Notes: a model not told the origin generated them from the sequence alone. 64,000 nt of DNA from Thereva unica (GCA_949987705.1 OX465281.1:237977143-238041142); one strand, 5' to 3'; numbered from the stretch's first letter, positions 29,926 to 42,174 are shown. Program-made: numbers and translations.

Positions 29926-30269
29926 GGCGAAGTTTCTATATTACGTTACAAAGGAGAAAATGCAGAATACAAAAATTAAAATCAAAAGCAGCGTTTTCAA
30001 CCCGAGTGTGATAAAAACATAATAATTTTTGTTCAGCGCAAAAGCGGTACATATAAGTTTTCATTAAGAGCAAAAGCGGAATAAAAAGTTAACCCGTTTT
30101 TGCTCTCGGTTTTTTGATACACCGTTTTTGCGCTGAAGTATAGTTATACCATTTTTACTCTAAGAATACGAAGATATTCCTCTTTTGCGCTAAAAAAACC
30201 CCCGAACCGTTTTCGCTCTCTTTGTTATTTTAGCCCGCTTTTGCTCTGAGGGTGTCATATATGGGAACT

Positions 30270-32060
30270 TTCTAGAGTTGCTTCATTCTGGTTTTCAATC
30301 TTATGTTCCATTAAAGAACATAAATAGTAATAATTACCATCCAAAATGGTTTAATAAATCATTATTACGCTTAAAAAATGCAAAAAATAAGGCTCACAAA
30401 TCATTCAAAAGTTCTGGTGGAGATAAGGATTTAAATAATTTTAAAAGATTGCGAAAAGAATATGAGTTTTTGCATCGATTCTTATTCAAACAATACATTT
30501 TTTCTGTTGAGAACAACATAAAGAGTGACAGTAAAAGTTTCTGGAGTTATATGAAGACCAAACGAAATTCTTCTAGTTTTCCGAACATTATGGAGTATAA
30601 TAACAAAAAATCTAGTTGTGCTGAAGAAGCGTGTGCACTGTTTGCAGACTACTTTGAATCGGTATATAACGATAATACCTTTGTTGATGATTATACGAGG
30701 AAATTATTTGTCCTCAGCAGCATGGCTTTCTAAGGGGTAGGTCGACGGTCACAAATCTTGCACTCTTTACTAATTTTTGTCTGTTCAATATGGAAAAAGG
30801 TCACCAGGTTGATGTAATTTACACAGATTTTTCGAAAGCGTTTGACAAAGTTAATATTATAGTGCTTATAAAAAAATTACGTAAGGCTGGCTTTCATTAA
30901 AGTTTTTTGAAATGGATTAGCTCTTATTTATCACATAGAAAGCAATATGTCGTTCTTGATTCTGTTTCTTCTAGAATAATATGTGTCAAATCAGGCGTGC
31001 CTCAGGGCAGTCATTGCGGTCCTTTGCTATTCTTAATATTTATTAATGATATAATTATTAATTGCTTCAAGAATGCCCATTGTTTAATTTACGCCGATGA
31101 CTTAAAATTTTTTTTAAAAGTTAGTGGAGGGGATTGTTGTCATCACCTTCAAGAAGACTTCAACAATTTATCCATCTGGTGCTCTATGAATGATCTTCAA
31201 CTAAATGTTTCTAAGTGCCGAGTTATGTCTTTCTATCGCTCATTGGAAGGCATCGAATACAAATACTCTTTCTCTACTTCTGCTCTAGAGTGTATGAGAT
31301 TAATTATTTAGGTGTTATTTTAGATAATAGACTAACTTTCAATAGACACATTGATTTCATTTGTAGTAAAGCCTATAGATTACTGGGTTTTATTAAGAGA
31401 AATTCAAAAGAATTTTCTGATGTCTTTACTATAAGGACCTTGTTCATTTCCTTGGTAAGGCCAATTCTTGAATATGCATCATGCATTTGGAGTCCTCAGT
31501 ATGCTGTTAATTCGAATAGAATAGAATCGGTGCAAAAATCCATAACCAGATTTATGTGTTTTAAGCTTAATTTATTTAAGGAACATGTTCCTCATTATAC
31601 ATCCAGACGATTATTATTTGGTCTTCCTAGCTTCAGCTTTCGTCGAGATGTGAGCTGCGCAATTTTCATAAAAGATATATTATGCAACTCAATCAAGTGC
31701 CCTGAGCTGTTGAGTCAAATTCATATTGTATGCTATAGAAAGGCCACTTAGGTCGAGAAACCTCCTATATGCCCCTTCTCACAGAACCAATTATGGCTCA
31801 AATGGAGTTATTACTAAAGGCATTCATAAATTCAATTTTTTTAACGACTTTGTTGATTTCACCCTGGATCGAACGATCTATAAAAATGTAATTTTAGGTT
31901 TAGAGAATCATGTTGAAATGAATTTTTCATAAAATTATGTCAACTTTATTTTAATTTAAATAAGTTTTTGGAATTTGTAAGTTTTCTAGTCTGTAAGATT
32001 GTAAGATGTAATCAGTAGACTAAATAAATAAAATAAATAAAAAATAAATAAATAAATAAA
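30270..32060 (+). pseudogene. Jockey-type LINE ORF2, reverse transcriptase part and tail
   Basis: Continues the LINE interrupted at 27905. 30278-30733 is the EN-RT linker (HPKWFNKSLLRLKNAKNKA). At about 30715 the frame jumps to QQHGFLRGRSTVTNL and FSKAFDKV, so a few hundred bases of early RT are deleted. GVPQGSHCGPLLFLIFINDI and CLIYADDLKFF (RT active site, about 31090) follow. After a frame shift come NYLGVILDNRLTF, SLVRPILEYASCIWSP and a C-terminal stretch to 31932. The 3' end is an AAATAAATA-type tail (32018-32060). Confidence 0.85.
32018..32060 (+). repeat. (AAAT)n tail of the Jockey-type LINE
   Basis: Simple AAATAA repeats close the LINE copy at its 3' end. Confidence 0.8.
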
Positions 32061-32179
32061 TACTCCTGTGTCTTTGATAGCGCAAAACAAGCCTGCTCCA
32101 GACCCTTTCTTTATTAACGTTAACTCATGTCCACGAGCAGAAGAGGCCATTACCGATGAGTTCGATTTGCTTGATGTCT

Positions 32180-32320
32180 ATTCATTGGCACTGTCTCATC
32201 TTTGGTTAAACCTCTGTGCAAACTCCTAAGTTTTTATAGACTCGTGAAATAAGCCTCACCTAACTTAATCGCAGTAAACAGCAATAACTCTGCCCAGATA
32301 CTCCTCATCTTTGCTGCACT
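32180..32320 (+). repeat. LINE-A fragment
   Basis: CCTCATCTTTGGTTAAACCT and CTGTGCAAACTCC match LINE-A at 42985-43015 (CCTCACCTTTGGCTAAACCT). The later AACAGCAATAACTC piece matches the ITSVL region. Heavily degraded. Confidence 0.55.
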
Positions 32321-32329
32321 GACCACTGC

Positions 32330-34050
32330 ATCCCGAGTAGTGTTAATAACTTTGATGAAGAATGCATGATTGATACCGCAGGCAAAAGTGAAATCCTGGT
32401 ACTGATTTGTGTTGACGGTGACGAGGGGATTGAGGTCCTGGTATATGAAGGTTAGTAATATGTTGAACTATGCTGTGGTACAAATGAATGCTTGAAATAT
32501 TTTATTCAATTCAATTTTTTAATCTTTAATTTTGTGTCCCACCGCTGCCACCATTTATTTAACCCCATTGGGCTTGCGGTCCTTTGCTGTTGAAAAAGAA
32601 CCCGTAAAGTGCAAACGCTTAGATCTGTTACGATAACGTTTAACTCTTATTCAATTCAATCTTATTCTTACTCAAGTGCCTCTCTTCGCTAATTCGAGAC
32701 GTTAAATTTTCCTGGCGCCGCTCTTATCGTGGTCGAGGCCTTACACAGCATGGCGAAGCTGTAATATATCCAGCTTCTTTGCCACAGAAAATCAACGTGA
32801 AAACTCCAACACATTCAATGTAATTGGACCCACACTCACGCAAAGGTTTGCGTTAATACAGCATTCTCAGAAGCTGAGCTAAGCGCAGCTTCTTCGGAAC
32901 CGAACAGCGAGAATTGAGAAGTCGAAGATAGAGAAATTTTCGTATCCACCATATTCTCTTTGTTTTCTTGGTTTCTTTTTCTGGTAATCTGTTCTGGCTT
33001 CGAGCAATATTAAATTTTCTCTTAAAATTTTGCTTCGTATTTTTGTTTTTGACTCTTCTTAAATTTGAGTTTTCGTTTGTAGATTAAGTCAAGAAAAAAG
33101 AGGATAGGCGAAGTTTCTCTGAATATAAGCTGATTGAATATAAGCTGATAACTTTCTAATTCCATTATATTTTTATGATTCTCTTTATATTAATGATGAT
33201 TTAAAGGATTGAGAATATTTTTATGAAATGCATTTTTGAGTACGGGTTGCCTGAAGTGCTTTTTTGCAAGAAGAATGTAATGATGGTAGGCGAAGGTTAT
33301 AATAGGGTTTTATTTTTACTATCTTTTTTAGATTTTGGCTTATTATGGTTTAACAACTTTTCTTTGGACGCTTTAATTTTCAACAGAATTTAAAAAAAAA
33401 GGCGCAAAACGCCCGCTAGCAATGAAACTATTTCGACAAAATGCAAAAATTCACGAAATGCAAAAATTCGATTTTTTCACTTTTTTTAAGTTTAAATAAT
33501 TTTTCTTGTCTACCATCATAAAAGAAACTGCATATTAAAAAAGGAAAAACCTCATGCGATGCACAAAAATTAAAGGGCAATTAGTTTTCAAATTTGAAGT
33601 CAATTTTTGGTACTTGAATAAGATTTTTTGACCTGAAATTGTAACCAGTTATTGTGTAAGTTGACTGAAAAAATGCGAAGAAGCTAAAATTTAGCAGTTT
33701 TTTAAGTTTTTTTGACGTTAGGTGTACAGATAAAAATTTAATATTGTAACCGCTGATAGCCAAAATCATAACGAACAGCCTCTATCTACACATTCCGAGG
33801 TACCTATATGCATCTATATTTAGAAAGAACGACCAAAATGATGGAATTTTCACAAAATGGCAGATAACTTACATTGCGGCGGTTGCTAGAGGTAGAAAAT
33901 GTCCATTTCATATAGATGTTCCAAACATTTTTTTTTTAGATTGGACACAATTCCATATGTTTGCTTATCTGAATCCACTATGTTATTTTTCAGTTTTTTT
34001 AGTTAATAAAGCCTTCGATACTTTTACTTTTATCGTTCGCTTTGGGCATT
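32330..34050. other. No gene seen
   Basis: AT-rich with no assignable frame. One short repeat, CGTATCGTGGTCGAGG-like at 32718-32739, is shared with 6821-6840. Confidence 0.45.
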
Positions 34051-34059
34051 GCTTCCCTT

Positions 34060-34265
34060 CACGGTATACAGAAACATAAGGTAATGTAAAAGAGACGACA
34101 GCTTTGAATACCGTAAAAATTGGGCGCCTAGAGACGTCAGCCCTAATGCAGAAACAACAACAACAGCTCTGACTTTATATGGAAAGCGGGCCCCACGTGA
34201 CGTCAGAACTAAAATATCGTTTACGGTATACAGTCTTTTACACTACCTTGTTTCTGTATACCGTG
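34060..34265. mobile_element. 206-bp MITE with 9-bp TSD
   Basis: CACGGTATACAGAAACATAA at the left and TTGTTTCTGTATACCGTG at the right form TIRs of about 33 bp with one small indel. The 9-base sequence GCTTCCCTT flanks both ends (34051-34059, 34266-34274). A 9-bp target duplication is typical of Mutator-like elements. No coding capacity. Confidence 0.9.
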
Positions 34266-34379
34266 GCTTCCCTTATTCTGAACCTTACGAACCGCCACTG
34301 GGATCGAGAATCATGGAGGCGAACGCTGGAGGAAGCCACGGCCAGCAATAGGTTGTGGAGCTCCTCCTCCTGAAGGTTA

Positions 34380-34545
34380 CGACGAAAAGCATGCACGCGC
34401 CGGCACTTAGCACGCATAGCGTACAAATGCACATGTCACCCGTTTACTCACGCTAGCGCCACAAGCATGCACGCTCCCACCACAGGCACGAAGATCTAAA
34501 AATTCGCCTGCCAGAGGTATGCACGCGCCCGCTACAGGTATAAAC
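34380..34545 (+). repeat. GCACGC-rich repeat block, related to 59700-59930
   Basis: GCATGCACGC(T/G)CCC, CCACAGGCACGAAGATCTAAAAATTC and similar phrases match the interior of the element at 59672-60154 (CACGAAAATCTAAAAATTTG). No TIR found here, so it is probably a fragment. Confidence 0.6.
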
Positions 34546-35050
34546 ATTTATAAATGCATCCGCATCCACATAGACCATTCTAAACGCGAGTGTTGTTTTA
34601 TCAAGCATTCCCCCAACTAAGAACTAACCACGTCCGATGCTGCTTGACCTACGCAATCGAACGAGAATCGGTCTACTGAGTATGCTTTGGCACCCCTTAT
34701 GGTCACCAAGATAGGTGCGGGCGAGTTTTATTGGTATGGTCGACCCGAGTACGAGAGGCAAGGGTCAGAATAGCATTTATTTTTCAGGGTCTCGAGGAAC
34801 TTTCACACAAAGCAGGGTTATTTTAAGTAAAATGAAAGATTGCAATAAAAATATTTTGAAAAACTCACCTTTGAAGTTGTAATGCAATTTGGTGCGGTCT
34901 ATCTCACGAGCTATGGGTGAAGGTTGTCGGAAGACCGAGGTGGGGCGTTCTACTATTGGCAATGACACCCGGCTGGGCTACCAGGCTGAAGAGAGCGACC
35001 AAAAAAAGAGGAGAAAGGTTAAAATGTGTGAGACGAAAGGTTAAAATGTG

Positions 35051-35238
35051 TAAGTAGGTATGGAGACCGTGAGTAAATTTTCCCGATCGTGGGAGCTAGG
35101 TTAGGTGATCGATGACCTTGACAAGTGATTGATGTTCTTAACAAGTGATTGATTGATGAGCTTGACCTACATAGTTCCGTGACCTAGTTCACACGGTCGG
35201 GAAAATTTGCTCCACTCAACCGTCCCTATACCTACTTA
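35051..35238. mobile_element. 188-bp MITE, probable TSD TA
   Basis: TAAGTAGGTATGGAGACCGT and the right end ...CCCTATACCTACTTA are inverted repeats of about 45 bp with mismatches, including the shared TTTTCCCGA.CGTG block. The TA at each edge may be the target duplication. An internal direct repeat, AACAAGTGATTGAT, is present. Confidence 0.65.
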
Positions 35239-35239
35239 T

Positions 35240-38140
35240 GTAGTCTCCTTGGAAGTGTAGTCTTCCACATTATCACACTAAAACCTCCAGTCCCTAGGAG
35301 TCGTACTGTATTCTCAGAGGTTGGCGTTCCGTTCCTCCCAGCGGTATGACTCACTTCTCCACTACTTTCATTTAGATAACATTATTTCTGCCTTGTTTAC
35401 AACAGCTCCTTACTTTCTCCTTGTTCATAGCATGCACGAACGAATACACAATTTCTTATTCGATAGCCGAAGTTAGCGTTCTGTCGTGGTATGATTGGAT
35501 ATTGGAACAGATGGAGTAAGACCGCGGTTGTCTTTGGCATTCTTGTATACCTACTCACAAGCGCCTGCTCCTGTGCGTGAACATGATTCTTTGATAGAAT
35601 CGTCGACAGAAAAAAACCTTGCATCAAATTTGAAACATCTAAAAAAAATCTTGAAAATAGATAAACATGAAAATTCTAATTTCAACCATAATTTTTGAAA
35701 TAAATTGGTTTGGGGGATTGCTTATCAAAGAAGTTTTTCAAAGGGAACAGTCCAAGGGCATAGCAGCAATCCCTGTGAAGTATCGGTGTTGTATGACGAA
35801 TGTAGGACCAAAATGAATTGAAATCCAAATATGAGGCCTTTGTCGGAATATTCATATTACCTGTACTAGTAAAAATTTTCAGTTTGAAATAAGTCTCCAT
35901 AGAAATGCCAAAGTCCAAAAATGCTATTAAAAAAAAATGGAGTGCACACTCTCTACATCCAAAATCCAATCCCATTTTCACCTGTTTACAAGGCTTTCAA
36001 AATTATTTTCGTGATTCATTGAATGTAAGGCCAAATTTCCAATGGCATTCTGTGTATGCGAAAAACACTCGAATTTCTATTTGGATTGCTTTAACCTACA
36101 TCAATTTCATGCTTTGAAATTTACGTTCCCAAAGGAGAAATTTAATCTAGCTTTGAGCTGATATAATAAAATCTTTTGAAGTCATTTGTAAGGATTTATA
36201 GACAAAGTCAAAGGCTATGCATCCTTTCTGAATTAATTTCATTTTACTGAGGCTGAATCTGATGGCATGGTTCCAGACAGGAGCACCTGTGACCTTTTCA
36301 TTTCAGTACGGCCAAAGGCTATTTTTTACGTCAATTTTACGTCACCTTCTTGAGCTAAAGTACCATCAGACCTAACGTTCTAACGAAAGTCAATCTAGAT
36401 TTTTGCAGGAAAATTTACAACTCATTCAGGGGTAGTTGACTCTATAATCTGCAGACTTTTGTTATTTATCGCAATGACATGGATCAAATATATCAACCAG
36501 AAGGCTCGTTTCCATTATTCATGGAAGCCGGAGCCTTTTGGCGACTAAAGTATCCTGTTCCAAGGAGCCGTAAAAAGGGCCCCGTTACGAAAATATTTGA
36601 CGTCTGAAATGGCACGTAATAGTTGTGTAAGCCTTTGATATTTTTTTTTTTTTGGTTCTATGGCGGCAACTGTGTATCATTTCATTCCAGAGGCTCCTCT
36701 CACTTTTCGAGGTAGTGGTAACTGATTTGTAACAGGGAATTTTCCTCTCATATTGCCTCTAGGCTTATCCTTTTCACTGATATTCCCTTTTTCTATAAGA
36801 TGGATATCGTCTTGGTGGCAATCTTATTGAGTGGCGTTGTCCCAAGTTGTTGCTCAACTGGCAGATGTCTTCCTCAGAGATTCATTTCTTTCTTCTTCTC
36901 CTGTTTTTTGTTGTTGTTGTTGTTGCTGCTGCCTCCTTTAAGGAGCAATTTATGTAAAACTTTGACGATGTTCAGCCTTAAAGTCAAAAGAAACTTCATC
37001 TTGATTCTTGGGTGATTTATTCCAAATGTCGATTAGATATAAGTCGAACTTCTGAATAATGCAGAAGCCTTAGGTTCAAACATTTTTTTTTGTCGGGTAT
37101 TTCAAACGTCAAGAAAATTCTCTTTTTTTACTTCCCGATAAGAAAAGAAGGACGATTGGACTTACGACGTTGATTCAATTTTATCCTGAAAATACATACA
37201 TATATACACCAATTCATACATATATATATAAAGTTTCGCCACAAAAACATAAGAGAAGATATTCACAAATTTCCTCAATTTTCCACTGTGCTCCTGTCAC
37301 ATGAATTTATAGGATACGAAAAAATATACGTGAATCAGATTCGTGTCCTCATATTTCATCACATAAATTTTTTTGGCTTGTTTCCATCTATTTTCACTAA
37401 ACATAATTAATTTTTCGTATAGCAACAATCGTTTCTGCTGATTTCGTAGTAAACAATTTTTTGTTGTTGCTGTTGTTGTTGTTGTTGTTGATAAGGATTT
37501 CACCATTGGGGATTTTCCATTACTATGGCATTCAAATTTCTCCACAACAAAACGAACCGTGAACATAATATATAGTGGATGTTTCTGCCACATGACTGAG
37601 GAGGAGATGGCTGTGGATATATAGCAAATAGCTTGTCTTGTTGGTGGGCCCATGGTGTGGTACCGGAATTGGCGAGGTTACAGAGGAGGACAGACTTTAA
37701 ATCGGATATCCTAAATTCTTAACGAGACTGTCTAGGGCAATGTTTTGATCAGTCGCTTTCGAAGTTATGTCTATAAGGGAAAAAAGTCGATAAATGTAAA
37801 GAATGTGTCGGAAGTTTTAACGGAAAGCTGATTTCTGCATTTTGAATCTGTTTAATCTGTAAAAAACTACACCATTTTTTAGGCATTCAATTAATTTTGA
37901 AATTTCGAAGGTGACCGCGTTTAAATTTACAAAACTAGAAATTGGATTCGTATTCTTCTTTTAATTAGATATACTACGCCTTAGTACTGCGACTGTCATT
38001 AGAAACTATCATACTCTTAACATCTCATGCCCCTTAGAGTTCTAAGCAATCGATAACGACGAGAGTCTCATTATTAAGAGTCCTCGCAGTGAAATTCATC
38101 TTTTCGTAGGCTTGCTGAGAAGAAAAAGTAGGTGACACAC
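35240..38140. other. No gene seen; microsatellites
   Basis: Contains TTG repeats at about 36908-36932 and 37450-37493 and (TA)n at about 37196-37230. No frame matches a family. Confidence 0.45.
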
Positions 38141-38141
38141 T

Positions 38142-38392
38142 CCGAGTAAAAATAAAATATGGCCTTATAACGGGCGAACGAAGGCCGTGATTGAAACATA
38201 GTTCTCAGACATGTGGCGGGCATCAGAAGGTCGTTCGTAGAAGTGTACTGCCGTATGCCACACACAGTCGTCGAGAGCACGTACGTGCTCTAATTAAAAA
38301 TAGTTCAAAACTCGATGGCCATAATATGCCCCTTAAAAAGCCAAGAGGGCTGTGTTGGGCCGTTGTAAGGCCATTTTTTTATTTTTACTCGG
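38142..38392. mobile_element. 251-bp MITE (partial copy at 51352-51418)
   Basis: CCGAGTAAAAATAAAATATG, then GCCTTATAACGGGC, is mirrored by GCCGTTGTAAGGCC, then TTTATTTTTACTCGG. The internal block ATATGCCCCTTAAAAAGCCA recurs at 51365-51385 with the same right flank, GTAAGGCCATTTTTT. No target duplication is clear. Confidence 0.7.
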
Positions 38393-38399
38393 GCTATCT

Positions 38400-39260
38400 T
38401 TCTTTATCCTTGACAACAATTTTCTCTATTTACTTCAAATTGGAAGTCAAGAAGTTTATCAGAGCATCTATCCTGGGTGCACTCAGGAAGCGCTGGATTG
38501 GGTATGCACATGCAATATTGACTTTCTTCCATAAAAATCATACATAACCAAGAGTCAAGGAATATTTTAAAGGGTGATGTTGTGATGAAGTTGCAGTCCT
38601 CCTACAACATCATGCGATATATGTGAGTACCATTTGTTTCGGGTGACCTACTGAATTGTGTCCCTGATAGTTTCATGCCTGAACGCAGTATTTGCTTCTT
38701 TCAAACCAGCTTCCAACGCTCTCGCACTAGCATTCCTGCAGAGTCACAAAGGGTCAATAGAGATGCAAAATGTTGATACAGCTTGGCCACAGTATCCAGC
38801 AGCCATTAGCACAGGTTAGCTATGGCGTGAATAGCTAAGGCGGATTGCTTCCCTGTTGAATTGTCCTCAAGGAGTTTGGCAACTATTGCATTCAATGATA
38901 GAACCGCAGACAGTAAAAAGGGGTTTACCTCTGAGCGCTAGTCTAAAAAAAACTCATTTAAAAAAACTTGCTTTCCTCATTCTTCCTCTTTTGAGTTTCC
39001 TGCTCCACTAGAGAGCCTTTATACAGCTGTCGTTTTTGTAGCCAACCTAACACTGTCGGAACATGGCTATGTTCCGGAGAATATGGTATATACTGCCAAT
39101 TCGTCCAGCAGGTCCAGTAGCCCTTTGCAGGACGGCACCAACAACCAGTCTGATTAGAGATACCAGGGTTTTCCTTTCGGCTGCCAAACGATGGAGCTCG
39201 GGTATTTCACGTCTTTTACCTTTTGGTTCTGAGTTTCCTTAGCCCTCCTTCCCCTGACAG
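38400..39260. other. No recognisable feature
   Basis: Fragments may derive from old LINE sequence but I cannot place them. Confidence 0.35.
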
Positions 39261-39264
39261 ATAG

Positions 39265-39615
39265 CTTGTGCTTGTTAGGTTGCAGTCATACTGCTTACTT
39301 TTGCAAGAAGTTCTTCAGCATATCCCACACCTGCGTGGATAGAAATCGTAGTTTGTAAGACTGAAACTAATACTGTATCTCCAAGGAGTCAGACTAACAT
39401 TGCTAAAATAAGTCATTGTTCTTTTTTTATATTCCATACAGGTGTCTTGAGTATGAAGTAAAGCCCCCATGTAGATCTGTTCCCACTCAGAACAATTGAA
39501 GTACTACTCCAGACCCTTGTAAACTAGCCCAGAGTTAATAGAAACTTATAGAATGCATATCTAGAATAAACTTAATAACAATCAATACGGCTTCAGAGAA
39601 GAAATACTCTCTTAA
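39265..39615 (+). repeat. 350-bp repeat unit 1, LINE-A-derived
   Basis: From CTTGTGCTTGTT to AAATACTCTC this block repeats at 40107-40450 with about 75-80% similarity by eye. Near its end it contains GTAAACTAGCCCAGAGTTAA, similar to LINE-A PNSWKLA sequence. A SINE lies between the two units. Confidence 0.65.
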
Positions 39616-39633
39616 AATACAATCGAGATCTAT

Positions 39634-40106
39634 ATGGGGGCCTCGGTAGCCTAGGGAGTAAAGCGTCTGGCTACTATCACAGAGGTCCCGGGTTCGAATC
39701 CCGGCCAGCCCCATGGTCCTTCGCCTTTTCCATTTTCCCACCTAAATAACTTTCCTTCTTTCTTCTTTCCACTTTACATTCCTGATTCTTCCTGCCATAG
39801 CCTTCCTTAGCCCTTCCCCGCTCCACCAAAAGCGCATGTCATCGTTTGGTTGATGAGACTCAAATCGTTTCAGGAGGCATAGCACTCCAGCGAGTTGTTT
39901 CTCGATGCCCCGATGTCAGAGTTGCGATAGTAATAGTTGGGAGTAGGTGGACGACTTCAAATATCGCGGGTAGGTTGTGGCAGTTCCTTCCTCCTCGACT
40001 AGAGCTGCTGTTCGACATTGCACTCTATACGAAGAAAATAGATTGTCAGTACAAAGGGCCTTTCCTGAGACTCTAGTCTTTCACATAAAAAAAAAAAAAA
40101 AAAAAA
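39634..40106 (+). mobile_element. tRNA-derived SINE, full length
   Basis: The head at 39636-39712 is tRNA-like: A-box-like GGTAGCCTAGGGAG, then a T-arm CCGGG-TTCGAAT-CCCGG with a perfect 5-bp stem (B box GGTTCGAATCCC). The acceptor stem pairs poorly, so it is not a functional tRNA. A unique body follows (CGCATGTCATCG, then TTTCAGGAGGCATA, then GAGCTGCTGTTCGACATT). The 3' tail AGTACAAAGGGCC, then GAGACTCTAG, then TCACAT runs into 21 A. The tail resembles that of LINE-A. Second copy at 48815-49169, tail-only copy near 62605. Confidence 0.85.
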
Positions 40107-40460
40107 CTTGTGCTTGTTGAGTTGTAGTCATACTGGCAACTTTTGCTAGAAGTTCCTGAGCAATTCCCTGTGGAAGATGTTATGGTTTGTGACATTGAAA
40201 CTGATGATGAATCTCCAAGGGACTCCCTCTCCAGCTCTGAGATAGCGACAAATTAATAGGGCTACACTTATTTTGTAATAAATGGTCCACACAGGTCCTA
40301 TGAGTATAATAGTAAAGGCCCCATGTTGCCAGTCAGAACAGTTAAGGTACTTGCCATACTTTTCCGATTTTTATCCAGATTCTTGGAAACTAGCCCAGAA
40401 TCAATAGAAACTTATTGAATAACGAGGATCTAACTAAATAACAGAAATACTCTCTTTTTT
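40107..40460 (+). repeat. 350-bp repeat unit 2, LINE-A-derived
   Basis: Partner of 39265-39615. Shared anchors include CTTGTGCTTGTTG, CTCCAAGG, TCAGAACAGTTAAGGTACT, TTGGAAACTAGCCCAGAATC and AAATACTCTCTT. Confidence 0.65.
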
Positions 40461-40464
40461 GTGA

Positions 40465-42170
40465 AAGACCGCGGCTAAGACGTATATCCGTTGGTAATGT
40501 CGATTGTTCTACCATTGATTTCAACGTCGGGCCGCAAACTTGAGTCGGAAAGTACAGTAAATAATGAACGAACTGCCACCGTCAGCGTCGGTTTTACCCT
40601 CGATTAGCCAACAGACGCTTCAACCCCTGGGATACCTAACTCCACTCCACTTGTTCCGATTTTGAGCTAATGTCAAACAGTTTGACATCCTTATTTTCTA
40701 TGGTAAACAGATTTGTAACCAATGAATTATAATATTTAAACATATGAATTCATATCCTAACAACGTTGTTAGAAGTTTTTATAAATAAATAGTTTAGTCC
40801 ACTTTAAAATATTCAAAGTACATATTAACCCAAAAAAAAAAAAAACTTTATTAAAAATGTAATCTATTCCACTCGATTGCCATAAAAACTACTTTAATTT
40901 GAAAAACCATTAAACCCTTGAGAAAGCAGTTTCTATTTTGCTGAACTACTCTCATCCTCAACATGACCTCAAACATGCCACAAAGATTTAAAATTTCATA
41001 GAGCAACTATCAATTTCACCAGGACACATACACACCCACAGGACGAAAACGAGGGCCCCTTAATATGCATAAAGACTTCACAAAATTAGTGGTATCCTAA
41101 CTTTTTAAAATCTTGTACAACTTCATTCAAATTCAATAAGGAGAAAGCTACCAGAAATGCCGTACCAGAAATCAATTTTCTCCTCTCCTTCTAGATGCCT
41201 GTAACTGTTCATTTAGAACATCCTGTCCATTAGAAGTATAGTTAGTAATAGGACCATAAAGTATCCCTTGGGATAATGAAATAAGGTTTCACTTTGCAGC
41301 AGGTTATGCTAACAAGTGACGACAAATTTCTAATTGGGTTAAGACGAGCACAAGAGCCTGCTATGGGAAGGCCAAACAATTGTTCAGGATTCGACAGTCC
41401 TTCGGCACCCTCTCAAAACGAAATGTTGTTAATGCTGATGTTGGTTTTGTGTTGAATTAATCCTTTTCTATTGTTTGGTGTAATCAAGGGTTTTGGGACG
41501 TATTATGTCTCAATTTTGTAAATACAGGTGATGTGTGGCAGGTATTGACATTTATTGACGTATTCGATAATATGAATGCTTGTCAAATGCTGTATCGAAT
41601 TGAATCGAGTTGAGGAGATGAGATACATTGAAGGATCTAATGGAGTTTGCCTTTTTTTAATGTATTTAGTTAAAATTTAATTTGTTTTCACTGTGGCACC
41701 TTTAATTGCAGGAAAATTTAATTTAGCAATGTTGTTTTTACTTCTCTAAGTAGATAACTTTCCTTCTTATTTGTCTTCACTCTTTACAGCAATACCGTTC
41801 TTATCTTCGCCTGTCAATATAAGCGAGAAGCCTGTTAACAGAAGTCAGCGTTCTGGTGTGGGGCTGGTAGAACCTTTCAGCAGTGGCATTACTCACTATT
41901 CGAAATAGTGTCATTCCATCCAGAGTTTTCTGGTCGACACTAGACTATGTGATATGAAAAAACCGTCAACAGCAAAATGAGGCTCTCACTGAGTTCTACT
42001 CCTTTACACAAACAAATGCCTCCAAATTTGCTACATTTTTTTACATCAGACGTTATATTTGAATTTTAAGCACTGATATCAATATTTTAGATCAAGCCAC
42101 CATACCTTTTTGATGAGTTTCTGGGTTCATAGGTACCGCGACCATTTGCTTGGCCTATTGTACTACAGCC
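40465..42170. other. No gene seen
   Basis: AT-rich sequence with an A-run at 40832-40845 and no frame or repeat I can assign. Confidence 0.45.
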
Positions 42171-42174
42171 TATA

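Larger units (their letters stand above)
27905..30256. mobile_element. Insert with clustered GAGCAAAAGCGG motifs at both ends
   Basis: It interrupts the Jockey-type LINE. The 12-base motif (G/C)AGCAAAAGCGG and its reverse CCGCTTTTGC(T/C)CT occur about 7 times at 27915-28060 and about 8 times at 30025-30256, in both orientations. The interior holds a separate MITE (28670-28972), an RTE fragment and a repeat copy. Exact ends and target duplication are not clear because the target is an AT repeat. No transposase seen. It is probably a non-autonomous element with subterminal protein-binding repeats. Confidence 0.6.

Noticed and set aside
32718..32739. Conserved gene motif shared with 6821-6840
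   Set aside because: Only about 20 bases (CGTATCGTGGTCGAGG-like) are shared and neither site is in a plausible frame. It is treated as a repeat scrap.
39636..39712. A real tRNA gene
   Set aside because: The T-arm and B box are perfect, but the acceptor stem pairs poorly and the anticodon arm does not form. The sequence continues into a SINE body with poly-A that is repeated elsewhere.
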